NCBI GenBank assembly: GCA_025938035.1
Contig: JAICQE010000168.1
Span: forward strand, 1-9,392
From: Vicinamibacteria bacterium
Lineage (GTDB): Bacteria; Acidobacteriota; Vicinamibacteria; Vicinamibacterales; UBA2999
Direction: 5' to 3'
Length of the DNA stretch: 9,392 nucleotides
Shown here: one piece after another, positions 1 through 5,537 of the stretch
How the letters are laid out: each line of letters starts with the position of its first letter
Position numbering within the stretch: the first letter of the stretch is position 1
Position numbers and translations under genes: made by a program
The notes under the pieces: generated by a model
Databases searched by the model: none
What the model saw: only the letters and a program-made list of their open reading frames with translations
What the model was told of the DNA's origin: nothing

Positions 1-105
1 GAGCAGGATCTCGGCCTCCAGGTGCCGCGCGGCGGCAACGGCGCCGTCGACCATGGTATCCGGGGCGTGATCACCGCCCATCGCGTCGACCGCAATGCGA
101 ATCAT
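1..105 (-). CDS. plsX: Phosphate acyltransferase PlsX, N-terminal part (gene continues past the window edge)
   Basis: Only the first 35 codons are in the window. They begin at an ATG (103-105) and read MIRIAVDAMGGDHAPDTMV, followed by an Ala-rich helix; the DAMGGDHAP motif is the hallmark of PlsX. PlsX makes acyl-phosphate from acyl-ACP and inorganic phosphate at the inner face of the membrane, feeding PlsY in glycerol-3-phosphate acylation. The reading frame is open to base 1. It lies 143 bases downstream of rpmF on the same strand, the conserved DUF177-rpmF-plsX order, and fab genes would be expected beyond the edge. No clear Shine-Dalgarno is visible before the ATG. The identity rests on one short but very characteristic motif plus context. 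Confidence 0.9.
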   Translation of the reverse strand, partial: MIRIAVDAMGGDHAPDTMVDGAVAAARHLEAEILL

Positions 106-248
106 TACGCTGTCACAGGCAACGACCCACCGAGGCGCTGAGGCATCCGCTTACGCTAAAGCTACGGCGGACAGGCCACACGGGCTTGGGCGCCGAAGCC
201 GCAGGCGGCTGGCTCGGTGTGTCGCTTTCGAGTGAAAGCATTCGCTGC
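106..248 (-). other. rpmF-plsX intergenic region with two small hairpins
   Basis: This 143-base gap holds no convincing ORF. Reading in the transcribed direction, a 6-bp hairpin with a 4-base loop (GCTTTC-ACTC-GAAAGC, 224-239) lies ten bases past the rpmF stop, then a GC-rich stem built on AGCCGC/GCGGCT flanked by CCGA/TCGG (about 194-217). Neither is followed by a U-tract, so they do not look like intrinsic terminators. They could mark mRNA processing or 3'-end protection of the rpmF message, or be incidental. No promoter was recognised for plsX. Confidence 0.4.
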
Positions 249-431
249 TTATTCTTCGTCGACAGGTCGTACGGCTCGGCCCTTGTAGTAGCCGCAATGC
301 GGACAGATGCGATGCGGCGCCTTGGGCTCGTGGCACTGCGGACACATCCCCGTGGTCGCGGCGGTCAGCGTGTCGTGCGTGCGCCGCTTGGCGGTGCGTG
401 TCTTGGAGTGACGGCGTTTCGGATTTGGCAT
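249..431 (-). CDS. rpmF: 50S ribosomal protein L32
   Basis: A 60-residue protein of normal L32 length, opening MPNPKRRHSKTRTAKRRTHD, a very basic N-terminal tail that threads into 23S rRNA. The C-terminal half has the zinc ribbon with all four cysteines (C30, C33, C43, C46 in CPQC and CPHC), so this is the zinc-binding (C+) form, not the cysteine-free paralogue made under zinc limitation in some bacteria. The ATG is at 429-431. An AGGA overlapping the stop of the upstream gene, 8 bases before the ATG, is a good ribosome-binding site. Only 9 bases separate it from DUF177, so the two are almost certainly co-transcribed and probably translationally coupled. Assignment is secure. Confidence 0.97.
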   Translation of the reverse strand: MPNPKRRHSKTRTAKRRTHDTLTAATTGMCPQCHEPKAPHRICPHCGYYKGRAVRPVDEE

Positions 432-440
432 TGGCGTGTC

Positions 441-965
441 CTACGATTCCCTCTTCGCCAGCCCTTTCAGCGCGGCAAAGCGGGGGTCCTCCCACTCGGT
501 CGTGCAGGTGCACGTCCCGGTATTCCAGTTGGTGCCGCACTGCGGGCACAGTCCCTTGCAGTCCTCCCGGCACAGCGGCTTCATCGGCAGCGCCAGGTAG
601 AACTGCTCGCGCAGCAACTCGTTCAAATCGATCTGGTCGTCCCGGTAGTAGCTGGTGTCCAGGTCATCGTCCTGCACCTCCCGCTCCTCGTCCGCAGCCA
701 TCTCGCTGGCCGGCAGGAAACGCAGATCGAACGACGCCTCGACCGGCATCCGGAACGGTTCGAGACACCGGCCGCACGACAGCTCCAGCTCGGTGCGCAC
801 CGTGCCCAGCAGCCGGAATTTCTCCTTGTCCTTCTGAATGTCGAAATCCAGATGAACGGGAGCGACCACCCGATACGCGTCCCCCTCCTGACCCACGTCC
901 GCGGGCTGAAGGGTGCGTGAAAAGTGCTCCTCGGGCTGCCGATACCGGGTGAGATCCAGCTGCAT
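441..965 (-). CDS. yceD: DUF177 / YceD family protein (23S rRNA accumulation factor family)
   Basis: A 174-residue protein starting MQLDLTRYRQPEEHFSRTL, which matches the usual start of DUF177 proteins; an in-frame GTG four codons earlier (977) is the alternative start. Features visible: a C64-x2-C67 pair (SCGRCLEPF) followed by an acidic middle part, the IDLNELLREQFYLALPMKPLC segment typical of the family, and a C-terminal cysteine cluster (C132, C136, C140, C143, C152, C154) that looks like a metal site. Homologues in E. coli and plants are needed for normal 23S rRNA levels; the biochemical role is not settled. It is the first gene of the DUF177-rpmF-plsX operon. No good Shine-Dalgarno precedes either start, and a dyad sits just upstream. 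Confidence 0.93.
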   Translation of the reverse strand: MQLDLTRYRQPEEHFSRTLQPADVGQEGDAYRVVAPVHLDFDIQKDKEKFRLLGTVRTELELSCGRCLEPFRMPVEASFDLRFLPASEMAADEEREVQDDDLDTSYYRDDQIDLNELLREQFYLALPMKPLCREDCKGLCPQCGTNWNTGTCTCTTEWEDPRFAALKGLAKRES

Positions 966-975
966 TGGGGGCCAC

Positions 976-1008
976 ACAGTCTGGCCGGTTCTCGCTGAGC
1001 CAGACCGT
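976..1008. promoter_or_regulatory. Dyad at the presumed transcription start of the DUF177-rpmF-plsX operon
   Basis: GTCTGGC (979-985) and GCCAGAC (999-1005) form a perfect 7-bp inverted repeat around a 13-base loop, extended by AC/GT (976-977 and 1007-1008) after one mismatch. It lies between the TATAAT at 1011-1016 and the DUF177 start. If transcription starts about 7 bases past the -10 (near 1004), the dyad covers +1 to about +26, the right place for a repressor operator. In RNA it would be a hairpin reaching the GTG alternative start. Either role is inference. Confidence 0.45.
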
Positions 1009-1010
1009 CA

Positions 1011-1040
1011 ATTATAAAACCTCCAACTGCCAACTCCCAA
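1011..1040 (-). promoter_or_regulatory. Probable sigma-70-type promoter of the DUF177-rpmF-plsX operon
   Basis: On the minus strand a perfect TATAAT (1011-1016) is preceded at an 18-base spacing by TTGGGA (1035-1040), a 4-of-6 match to the -35 consensus. Such an AT-rich hexamer stands out in this GC-rich sequence. The -35 box lies inside the heptamer repeat. The predicted start near 1004 gives a leader of about 38 bases to the ATG at 965. Confidence 0.55.
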
Positions 1041-1043
1041 CTT
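1023..1043. repeat. Tandem heptamer repeat, three CCAACTN units
   Basis: On the plus strand the units are CCAACTG (1023-1029), CCAACTC (1030-1036) and CCAACTT (1037-1043); the transcribed strand reads AGTTGGN. The array lies in the 115-base gap between dgt and DUF177. It shares its unit with the array at 6570-6604. Confidence 0.8.
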
Positions 1044-1080
1044 CACCTGTTTTGGGGAGCTGGTCTTGGGCGTTGAGAGT

Positions 1081-2133
1081 TTACTCGGCCCTGATCGGCC
1101 CGATCCACGGCTTGGGGATGTAGAGCTGCTCGAACAGGTTCACCGCATAGCGGTCCGTCATGCCGGCCAGAAAATCGCGGGTGGCCACGTCGAGCCCCTC
1201 GGTTTCGAGGATTCGACGGTCGAGGAACTCCTCCGGCCGCTCCCGCAGCTTCTCCCACAGCCCGCCAAGGATGCCCGTCGCCTTCCGGAACTCCGCCGTC
1301 GCCATCTCGTTCTCGTAGACCGCATCGAAGAGAAACGCGCGCATGGCCAGCGTGGCATCGAGCACCTCATCGCTCATGCGAATCTCCGCCAGGCCGCCGT
1401 TCTGCGTCTCGATGACGACGTCCTTGACCATGCGCGCGATGCGCGCGGACGACGAACCGCCGAGCACGGCCACGGCACTCCGAGGCAGCGCGCTGTCCGT
1501 CAACACCCCTGCCCGCACGGCATCGTCGATATCGTGGTTGACGTACGCGATGAGGTCCGCGACACGCATGATCTGGCCCTCGAGCGTCGCCGACCGCTTA
1601 TCCGGATCGAGGCCGACCGGCGAGCCCCGTTTGCCCTTCGAATGGCGCCCGATACCATCACGAACTTCCCAGGTCAGGTTCAGGCCGCGGCCGTCGTTCT
1701 CGAGGACGTCCACGATGCGCAGGCTCTGCTCGTAGTGCCTGAAGCCGCCCGGCATCAGCGAGTCGATCACCTTCTCGCCCGCGTGGCCGAATGGCGTGTG
1801 GCCCAGGTCATGGCCGAGCGCGATTGATTCGGTCAGCTCCTCGTGCAGCCGCAGCACCTTGGCGATGGTGCGGGCGATCTGCGACACCTCGAGCGAATGC
1901 GTCAGGCGTGTGCGGTCGTGATCGCCGGCAGGGGCGAAGAAGACCTGCGTCTTGTGCTTGAGCCGGCGAAACGCCTTGCTGTGAATGATGCGATCGCGAT
2001 CGTGCTGGAACGCCGGCCGGACGTCGTCTTCCGGCTCCGGATGCAGGCGCCCGCGCGAGGCGGCGCTGCGCGCCGCCTGTGGCGCGAGCGTCTCGTGCTC
2101 GCGCTGCTCGAGCGCTTCACGAATGCTCGACAT
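1081..2133 (-). CDS. dgt: dGTP triphosphohydrolase-like protein (HD superfamily)
   Basis: A 350-residue HD-domain protein. The metal-binding residues of the HD superfamily are present: H79 in RTRLTHSLEVSQIAR, H108-D109 in ALGHDLGHTPFGHAGE, and D193 in RVADLIAYVNHDIDDA. These exact blocks define deoxyguanosinetriphosphate triphosphohydrolases, which cut dNTPs to deoxynucleoside plus tripolyphosphate in the cytoplasm. The length fits the shorter, Dgt-like subgroup rather than the 500-residue E. coli enzyme, so preference for dGTP should not be assumed. The ATG start (2131-2133) overlaps the end of deoB by 17 bases. Coupling to a phosphopentomutase makes sense: both act in turnover of deoxynucleosides. 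No clear Shine-Dalgarno is visible, fitting translational coupling. It ends the merR-to-dgt gene string. Confidence 0.93.
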   Translation of the reverse strand: MSSIREALEQREHETLAPQAARSAASRGRLHPEPEDDVRPAFQHDRDRIIHSKAFRRLKHKTQVFFAPAGDHDRTRLTHSLEVSQIARTIAKVLRLHEELTESIALGHDLGHTPFGHAGEKVIDSLMPGGFRHYEQSLRIVDVLENDGRGLNLTWEVRDGIGRHSKGKRGSPVGLDPDKRSATLEGQIMRVADLIAYVNHDIDDAVRAGVLTDSALPRSAVAVLGGSSSARIARMVKDVVIETQNGGLAEIRMSDEVLDATLAMRAFLFDAVYENEMATAEFRKATGILGGLWEKLRERPEEFLDRRILETEGLDVATRDFLAGMTDRYAVNLFEQLYIPKPWIGPIRAE

Positions 2134-3382
2134 CGCCGCCGCCGTCGTAGTGTCCGCCTGCAGGGGGACCCACGAGCGAATCGAGGAAACTGGTACCGTA
2201 TTTCAGAGGGCCTACTCCGAAATTCTGCGCCAGCGTCTGGCCGAGGTCGGCAAACGTCCGTCGCGTCCCTAAATCCACCCCCGGACGAACTCCCCGGCCC
2301 GCGACCAGCAGCGGCACATGCTCCCGGGAGTGATCCGTGCTCGGCGTGGTCGGGTCGTTGCCGTGATCGGCGGTGATCACGAGCAGGTCGCGGTCCGCGA
2401 CGCCTTCGAGTACTCGAGGAAGCTGCTGATCGAACCGCTCGAGGTTGGCAGCATACCCTGCCACGTCGTTACGGTGGCCGTACTGCGTGTCGAAATCGAC
2501 GAGGTTTGCGAAGATGAGCCCGTCCGAGGCTTCCGCCATCACCTCGATGATCGCGTCCACGCCACGCTGATCGCTGCTGGTCGGCACACTGCGACCGATG
2601 CCGCGGCCCGCGAACAGGTCGGCAGTCTTCCCCACCGCGATCACGGGAACACGTTCGCGCGTCAGCAGATCCAACAACGTGTCGCCAAACGGCTCGAGCG
2701 CGTAGTCATGCCGGTTCGCCGTGCGCGTGAAGCCGCCGGCCGCGCCGACGAACGGCCGGGCGATGACGCGCCCGACGCCGAGTCCGCGGCCCACCAGGTC
2801 GAACGCAATCTCGCAGATTCTGTACTGCTCGGCAAGCGGGATGACCTCTTCGTGAGCGGCGATCTGAAACACGCTGTCGGCAGAGGTGTAGACAATCGGC
2901 TTGCCGGTGCGGACGTGCTCGGCACCCAGGCGTTCGATGATTTCCGTCCCCGACGCGACGACGTTGCCGAGGGTGCCGCGACCGATCCGGCGTTCGAATT
3001 CGGCGATCAGGTCGGCTGGAAATCCTCCGGGATACGTTGGAAACGGACGGTCGAGGACGATACCCATCATCTCCCAGTGTCCGGTCACGGAATCCTTCCC
3101 GGCCGACGCTTCCGCCATCCGGCCATAGGCGCCGGGCGCAGGAAGCAGGGCGCCCCTTTCAGGTGTGCCCGCGGCAGTCGCTCGCCGGGCGGGCGCGGCA
3201 CCGATCCGGCTCACGCGATCGAGACCGAGGGCACGCAGCCACGGCAGCTCGAGCGGCACCTGCCCCGCGATGTTGCCGAGCGTGTCGCTTCCCTGATCCC
3301 CGTACGCGGCGGCGTCGGGCAGCGCGCCGCAGCCGACGCTGTCGAGCACGATCAGGATGACGCGGGAAAAGGGACGATCCAG
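2117..3382 (-). CDS. deoB: Phosphopentomutase
   Basis: Interconverts (deoxy)ribose 1-phosphate and 5-phosphate in nucleoside catabolism; cytoplasmic, alkaline phosphatase superfamily, two Mn ions. Blocks visible in order: VILIVLDSVGCGALPDAAAY with the first metal Asp and GSDTLGNIAG; KDSVTGHWEMMG, whose Thr is the phosphorylated residue; TSADSVFQIAAHE; FANLVDFDTQYGHRND; and ITADHGNDPTTPSTDHSREH with the remaining metal ligands. The start is odd: the first standard codon, GTG at 3349, would leave only two residues before the metal Asp and remove the conserved first beta strand (RVILIVLDS), which is encoded in frame upstream. The only start-like codons in the proper place are CTGs at 3382 and 3388. 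I place the start at CTG 3382, just after the hfq stop, giving 421 residues; GTG 3349 would give 410. The 3' end overlaps dgt by 17 bases. Confidence 0.88.
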   Translation of the reverse strand: MDRPFSRVILIVLDSVGCGALPDAAAYGDQGSDTLGNIAGQVPLELPWLRALGLDRVSRIGAAPARRATAAGTPERGALLPAPGAYGRMAEASAGKDSVTGHWEMMGIVLDRPFPTYPGGFPADLIAEFERRIGRGTLGNVVASGTEIIERLGAEHVRTGKPIVYTSADSVFQIAAHEEVIPLAEQYRICEIAFDLVGRGLGVGRVIARPFVGAAGGFTRTANRHDYALEPFGDTLLDLLTRERVPVIAVGKTADLFAGRGIGRSVPTSSDQRGVDAIIEVMAEASDGLIFANLVDFDTQYGHRNDVAGYAANLERFDQQLPRVLEGVADRDLLVITADHGNDPTTPSTDHSREHVPLLVAGRGVRPGVDLGTRRTFADLGQTLAQNFGVGPLKYGTSFLDSLVGPPAGGHYDGGGDVEHS

Positions 3383-3384
3383 GG

Positions 3385-3648
3385 TCAGGAATTCGGCGAG
3401 AAATAGTTCGCAACCGCGCGCGGGGTTTCGATCGTCGCAATCGCGTGCTTGAACACGAGCTGATCCTGGCCGCCGACTTCGACGACGACCGCGAACTTGT
3501 CGAAGTTCTTGATGCGCGCATCGAGGTGCCGGCCGTCCATCAGATGAATCTTGACGGGGAGACGATCGCGGCGGGCGAAATTCAGGAAGACATCCTGGAT
3601 CGTCGATTGAGCCGACGCCGATGCTCGGGGTTCAGTGACCTGGGCCAT
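3385..3648 (-). CDS. hfq: RNA chaperone Hfq
   Basis: An 87-residue Sm-like protein starting MAQVTEPRASASAQS. The Sm core follows: QDVFLNFARRDRLPVKIHL with the conserved Gln18 and the FLN motif, then DARIKNFDKFAVVVE with Phe52, and FKHAIATI (68-74), the Sm2 motif with K68-H69 that bind uridine at the proximal face. Hfq forms hexamers that bind small RNAs and poly-U or A-rich mRNA stretches. A GTG 11 codons upstream (3681) would also be in frame, but the ATG at 3648 has a GAGGAG ten bases before it and gives the usual length. It overlaps the end of miaA by 17 bases, and miaA-hfq is a widely conserved pair. The acidic C-terminal tail of E. coli Hfq is missing; here the tail is short (ETPRAVANYFSPNS). 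Confidence 0.95.
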   Translation of the reverse strand: MAQVTEPRASASAQSTIQDVFLNFARRDRLPVKIHLMDGRHLDARIKNFDKFAVVVEVGGQDQLVFKHAIATIETPRAVANYFSPNS

Positions 3649-4600
3649 CAGGGACCGGCTCCTCGACCGGATAGATGCCACGCGCGGCGAGCGCTTCGAC
3701 GACGCGCTCGAACGTGGCCGGCAGTTCGCCAGGACCGTCGAACCAGATAAGCGTAGGCTCTTTGCGGAACCAGATCAACTGCCGGCGCGCGTAGCGACGG
3801 TTCTCCTGAACGATCAACTGCCGCGTCTCCGCCTCGCCGCGGACGCCGCGCAGCATATCCATCACCTGCCGGTAGACGAGGCCACCGAAGGGGCGCGCGT
3901 CCGCCGGCACGCCGCGATCGAGGAGATCGCGCACCTCGGTCACGATGCCGCGTGCGAACTGTTCGTCGACACGCCGGGTCACGCGCTCCGCGGTGAGTGC
4001 CGGCGGCAGTCGCAGCGCCAGGCTGATCACCTCGCAGTCGGCAATCAACGACCGCGTCTCGCCGAAATGCGTCGTCAGCGGACGGCCCGTCGTGTAGTAG
4101 ACCTCCAGCGCCCGCACCAGGCGCTTCCGGTCGCGCGGCATGATGCGCACGGCTGATTCCGGATCGACGTGCCGAAGAATGCGATGCAGGCGCTCCGGCC
4201 CCTTTCTCGCCGCTACCCGGTCGAGCCGGGCACGCAGGGCGTCATCCGCGCCAGGGCCGGGGAACAGGCCTCGCGTGAGGGCGCGGTAATAGAACCCGGT
4301 TCCCCCGACCAGAATCGGAAGACGCCGCCGGCCGTGGATCTCGCGAATCGCCCTCTCGGCGTCGTGCGCGAACTGTGCTGCGGTGTACACCTCGGTGGGA
4401 TCGGCGATGTCGATCAGGTGATGAGGGATGCCCCGGCGCTGCTCCTGCGGCAGCTTGTCGGTGCCGATGTCGAAGCCGCGGTATACCGCAGTCGAGTCGC
4501 AGTTGATGATCTCGCCCCGGTAGCGTTCGGCGAGCGCCAGGCTGAGGGCGCTCTTGCCGGAGGCGGTAGGCCCCAGAACGGCCAGAACGAGTGGGCGCAC
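3632..4600 (-). CDS. miaA: tRNA dimethylallyltransferase (tRNA A37 prenylation)
   Basis: A 322-residue enzyme that transfers a dimethylallyl group from DMAPP to N6 of adenosine 37 in tRNAs reading UNN codons. Visible: the P-loop GPTASGKS (10-17); DSTAVYRGFDIGTDKL (from D35), equivalent to the DSxxVYRGMDIGTAK block where the catalytic Asp sits; GIPHHLIDIADPTEVYTAAQF; the second signature VGGTGFYYRALTRGL; and the C-terminal ENRRYARRQLIWFRK that contacts the tRNA. The start is GTG (4598-4600), which places MRPLVLAVLGPTASGKS exactly where the family begins; the Shine-Dalgarno is weak (GAGG touching the start). It lies 24 bases after the MerR-type regulator and overlaps hfq. Confidence 0.96.
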   Translation of the reverse strand: MRPLVLAVLGPTASGKSALSLALAERYRGEIINCDSTAVYRGFDIGTDKLPQEQRRGIPHHLIDIADPTEVYTAAQFAHDAERAIREIHGRRRLPILVGGTGFYYRALTRGLFPGPGADDALRARLDRVAARKGPERLHRILRHVDPESAVRIMPRDRKRLVRALEVYYTTGRPLTTHFGETRSLIADCEVISLALRLPPALTAERVTRRVDEQFARGIVTEVRDLLDRGVPADARPFGGLVYRQVMDMLRGVRGEAETRQLIVQENRRYARRQLIWFRKEPTLIWFDGPGELPATFERVVEALAARGIYPVEEPVPDGPGH

Positions 4601-4624
4601 CTCAGAATCTAACCATGGCCGGCG

Positions 4625-5407
4625 TCAGGCCGTAGAGCGAAAGCCCGTTGTGTAGGTGTGCACCAAACCGCGGCGGCGCCACGACGCCATCTGCACGGCG
4701 CCGAGAAACCTGCCGATCTCGTCGATCTTGAACTCGCGGAATCGCCGCCGCAGCTCGTGAGGCCAGCGATCCCGTGCCTGCCACGCCCGTCCATACCCCT
4801 CGCGAACCGCACGGCCGAGCGCCGCGTCCGATCCAATGTCCGCGTGCCACAGCGCCATCGATCGTTCGAGCAACTCGAGCGCCCGCTCGCTGCCCGGGTC
4901 GACGCCGAGCGACGCTTCGACGTCCCGAAAGAGCGCACGCCAGGCGGCCGAGGGCCAGTCGTGGAAGTACGGCTCGCCCCACTTCGTCCACGCCTCGTCG
5001 CTGAAATAGCCGCGCATCGACTCGAGTGCGTCCTGCATTTCCACGACGGCGGCAAGGCGATCGAGCAACGATTCGTCCCCCTTCCCTTCCGGCGCCGTGG
5101 CCTGTTGCAGGATGCGCAGCGCCTCCTCGATGCCCGTTTGCGACTGTTCAAGCCGCGCGCGCTGGGCCCGCAATGCCGCGGGTAGATCCGACGCCGATCC
5201 CTTCAGCAGATCGCCGATCCGTTGCAGCGACATACCGACGGCTCGCAGGGCAAGGATGTGCCGAACGCGCCGCCGGTCGGTCTCGACATAGATCCGGTGC
5301 CCGGAGTCGCTGCGCTTCGGCGTGAGCAGCCCGAGCCGGTCGTAGTGCTGAAGCGCGCGGACGGTCACGCCGGTCAATGCCGCAAATTCGCCGACCCGGT
5401 ATGGCAT
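4625..5407 (-). CDS. MerR-family regulator with TipAS-like C-terminal domain
   Basis: A 260-residue TipA-type regulator. Residues 1-70 form the MerR winged helix (YRVGEFAALTGVTVRALQHY, then DRLGLLTPKR and SGHRIY). Residues about 75-105 look like the dimerising coiled coil. Residues about 115-250 resemble TipAS, the ligand-binding domain, with MRGYFSDEAWTKWGEPYF and the following long helices. TipA proteins bind hydrophobic antibiotics and switch on their own and efflux genes. This protein has no cysteine at all, so the covalent thiopeptide capture described for Streptomyces TipA cannot occur; the ligand is unknown. The ATG (5405-5407) has AAGG about five bases upstream. A MerR-type dyad and promoter lie directly upstream, implying autoregulation. 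No efflux gene is adjacent; miaA follows after 24 bases. Confidence 0.88.
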   Translation of the reverse strand: MPYRVGEFAALTGVTVRALQHYDRLGLLTPKRSDSGHRIYVETDRRRVRHILALRAVGMSLQRIGDLLKGSASDLPAALRAQRARLEQSQTGIEEALRILQQATAPEGKGDESLLDRLAAVVEMQDALESMRGYFSDEAWTKWGEPYFHDWPSAAWRALFRDVEASLGVDPGSERALELLERSMALWHADIGSDAALGRAVREGYGRAWQARDRWPHELRRRFREFKIDEIGRFLGAVQMASWRRRGLVHTYTTGFRSTA

Positions 5408-5416
5408 AACGCCTTC

Positions 5417-5447
5417 AGTGTGGATCCTGCCCCTGCGTCAGGATCAA
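5417..5447 (-). promoter_or_regulatory. Predicted autoregulatory MerR-type promoter/operator
   Basis: On the minus strand, TTGATC (5442-5447) and CACACT (5417-5422) are separated by 19 bases, the elongated spacing that MerR-family activators need. A perfect 7-bp inverted repeat, GATCCTG-N9-CAGGATC (5423-5429 and 5439-5445), fills this spacer almost exactly. The -10 box is weak, as expected for a promoter that depends on activator distortion. The start site would fall near 5410, making the regulator mRNA almost leaderless. Confidence 0.7.
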
Positions 5448-5453
5448 CTTTCG

Positions 5454-5534
5454 CTATATCACCCTGAAAAAGACATACACGGTCACCGCGAGAAGCAGGA
5501 GGATCAGCCCGAGCTGCTGCGTTCGCGTGGGCAC
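5454..5534 (-). CDS. Possible 26-residue single-span membrane peptide
   Basis: Three bases after the tonB UAG stop, and in the same frame, a GTG (5532-5534) opens a 26-codon ORF ending in TAG (5454-5456). It starts MPTRTQQ, continues with about 16 hydrophobic residues (LGLILLLLAVTVYVFF) and ends RVI. This is the composition of a small single-span membrane protein with a positively charged N-terminus. Third codon positions are mostly G or C, like the neighbouring genes. There is no good Shine-Dalgarno, so it would depend on translation of tonB by reinitiation, or be made as a C-terminal extension if the UAG were read through. No family was recognised. It could be a chance ORF in the 130-base gap; conservation would decide. 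Confidence 0.45.
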   Translation of the reverse strand: MPTRTQQLGLILLLLAVTVYVFFRVI

Positions 5535-5537
5535 CGG

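Noticed and set aside
224..239. Hairpin after rpmF considered as an intrinsic terminator
   Set aside because: Six base pairs with a four-base loop and no U-tract downstream; plsX normally belongs to the same operon.
186..952. Overlapping plus-strand open frames opposite rpmF and DUF177
   Set aside because: Both are complements of recognised genes, with low-complexity Arg/Ala/Pro-rich translations and no motif.
2318..3406. Long plus-strand open frame of 362 codons opposite deoB
   Set aside because: It is antisense to a fully motif-supported phosphopentomutase. The translation is rich in Arg, His, Asp and Val without domain motifs, as expected for the complement of a GC-rich gene.
3649..3681. 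Upstream GTG start for hfq giving 98 residues
   Set aside because: The added residues are Arg/Ser-rich and unlike Hfq; the ATG at 3648 has a GAGGAG at suitable distance and gives the usual length.
4602..4616. Five-codon mini ORF (ATG GTT AGA TTC TGA) ending one base before the miaA GTG
   Set aside because: A leader-peptide role is imaginable, but it is too short to tell from chance and has no attenuator-like stems around it.
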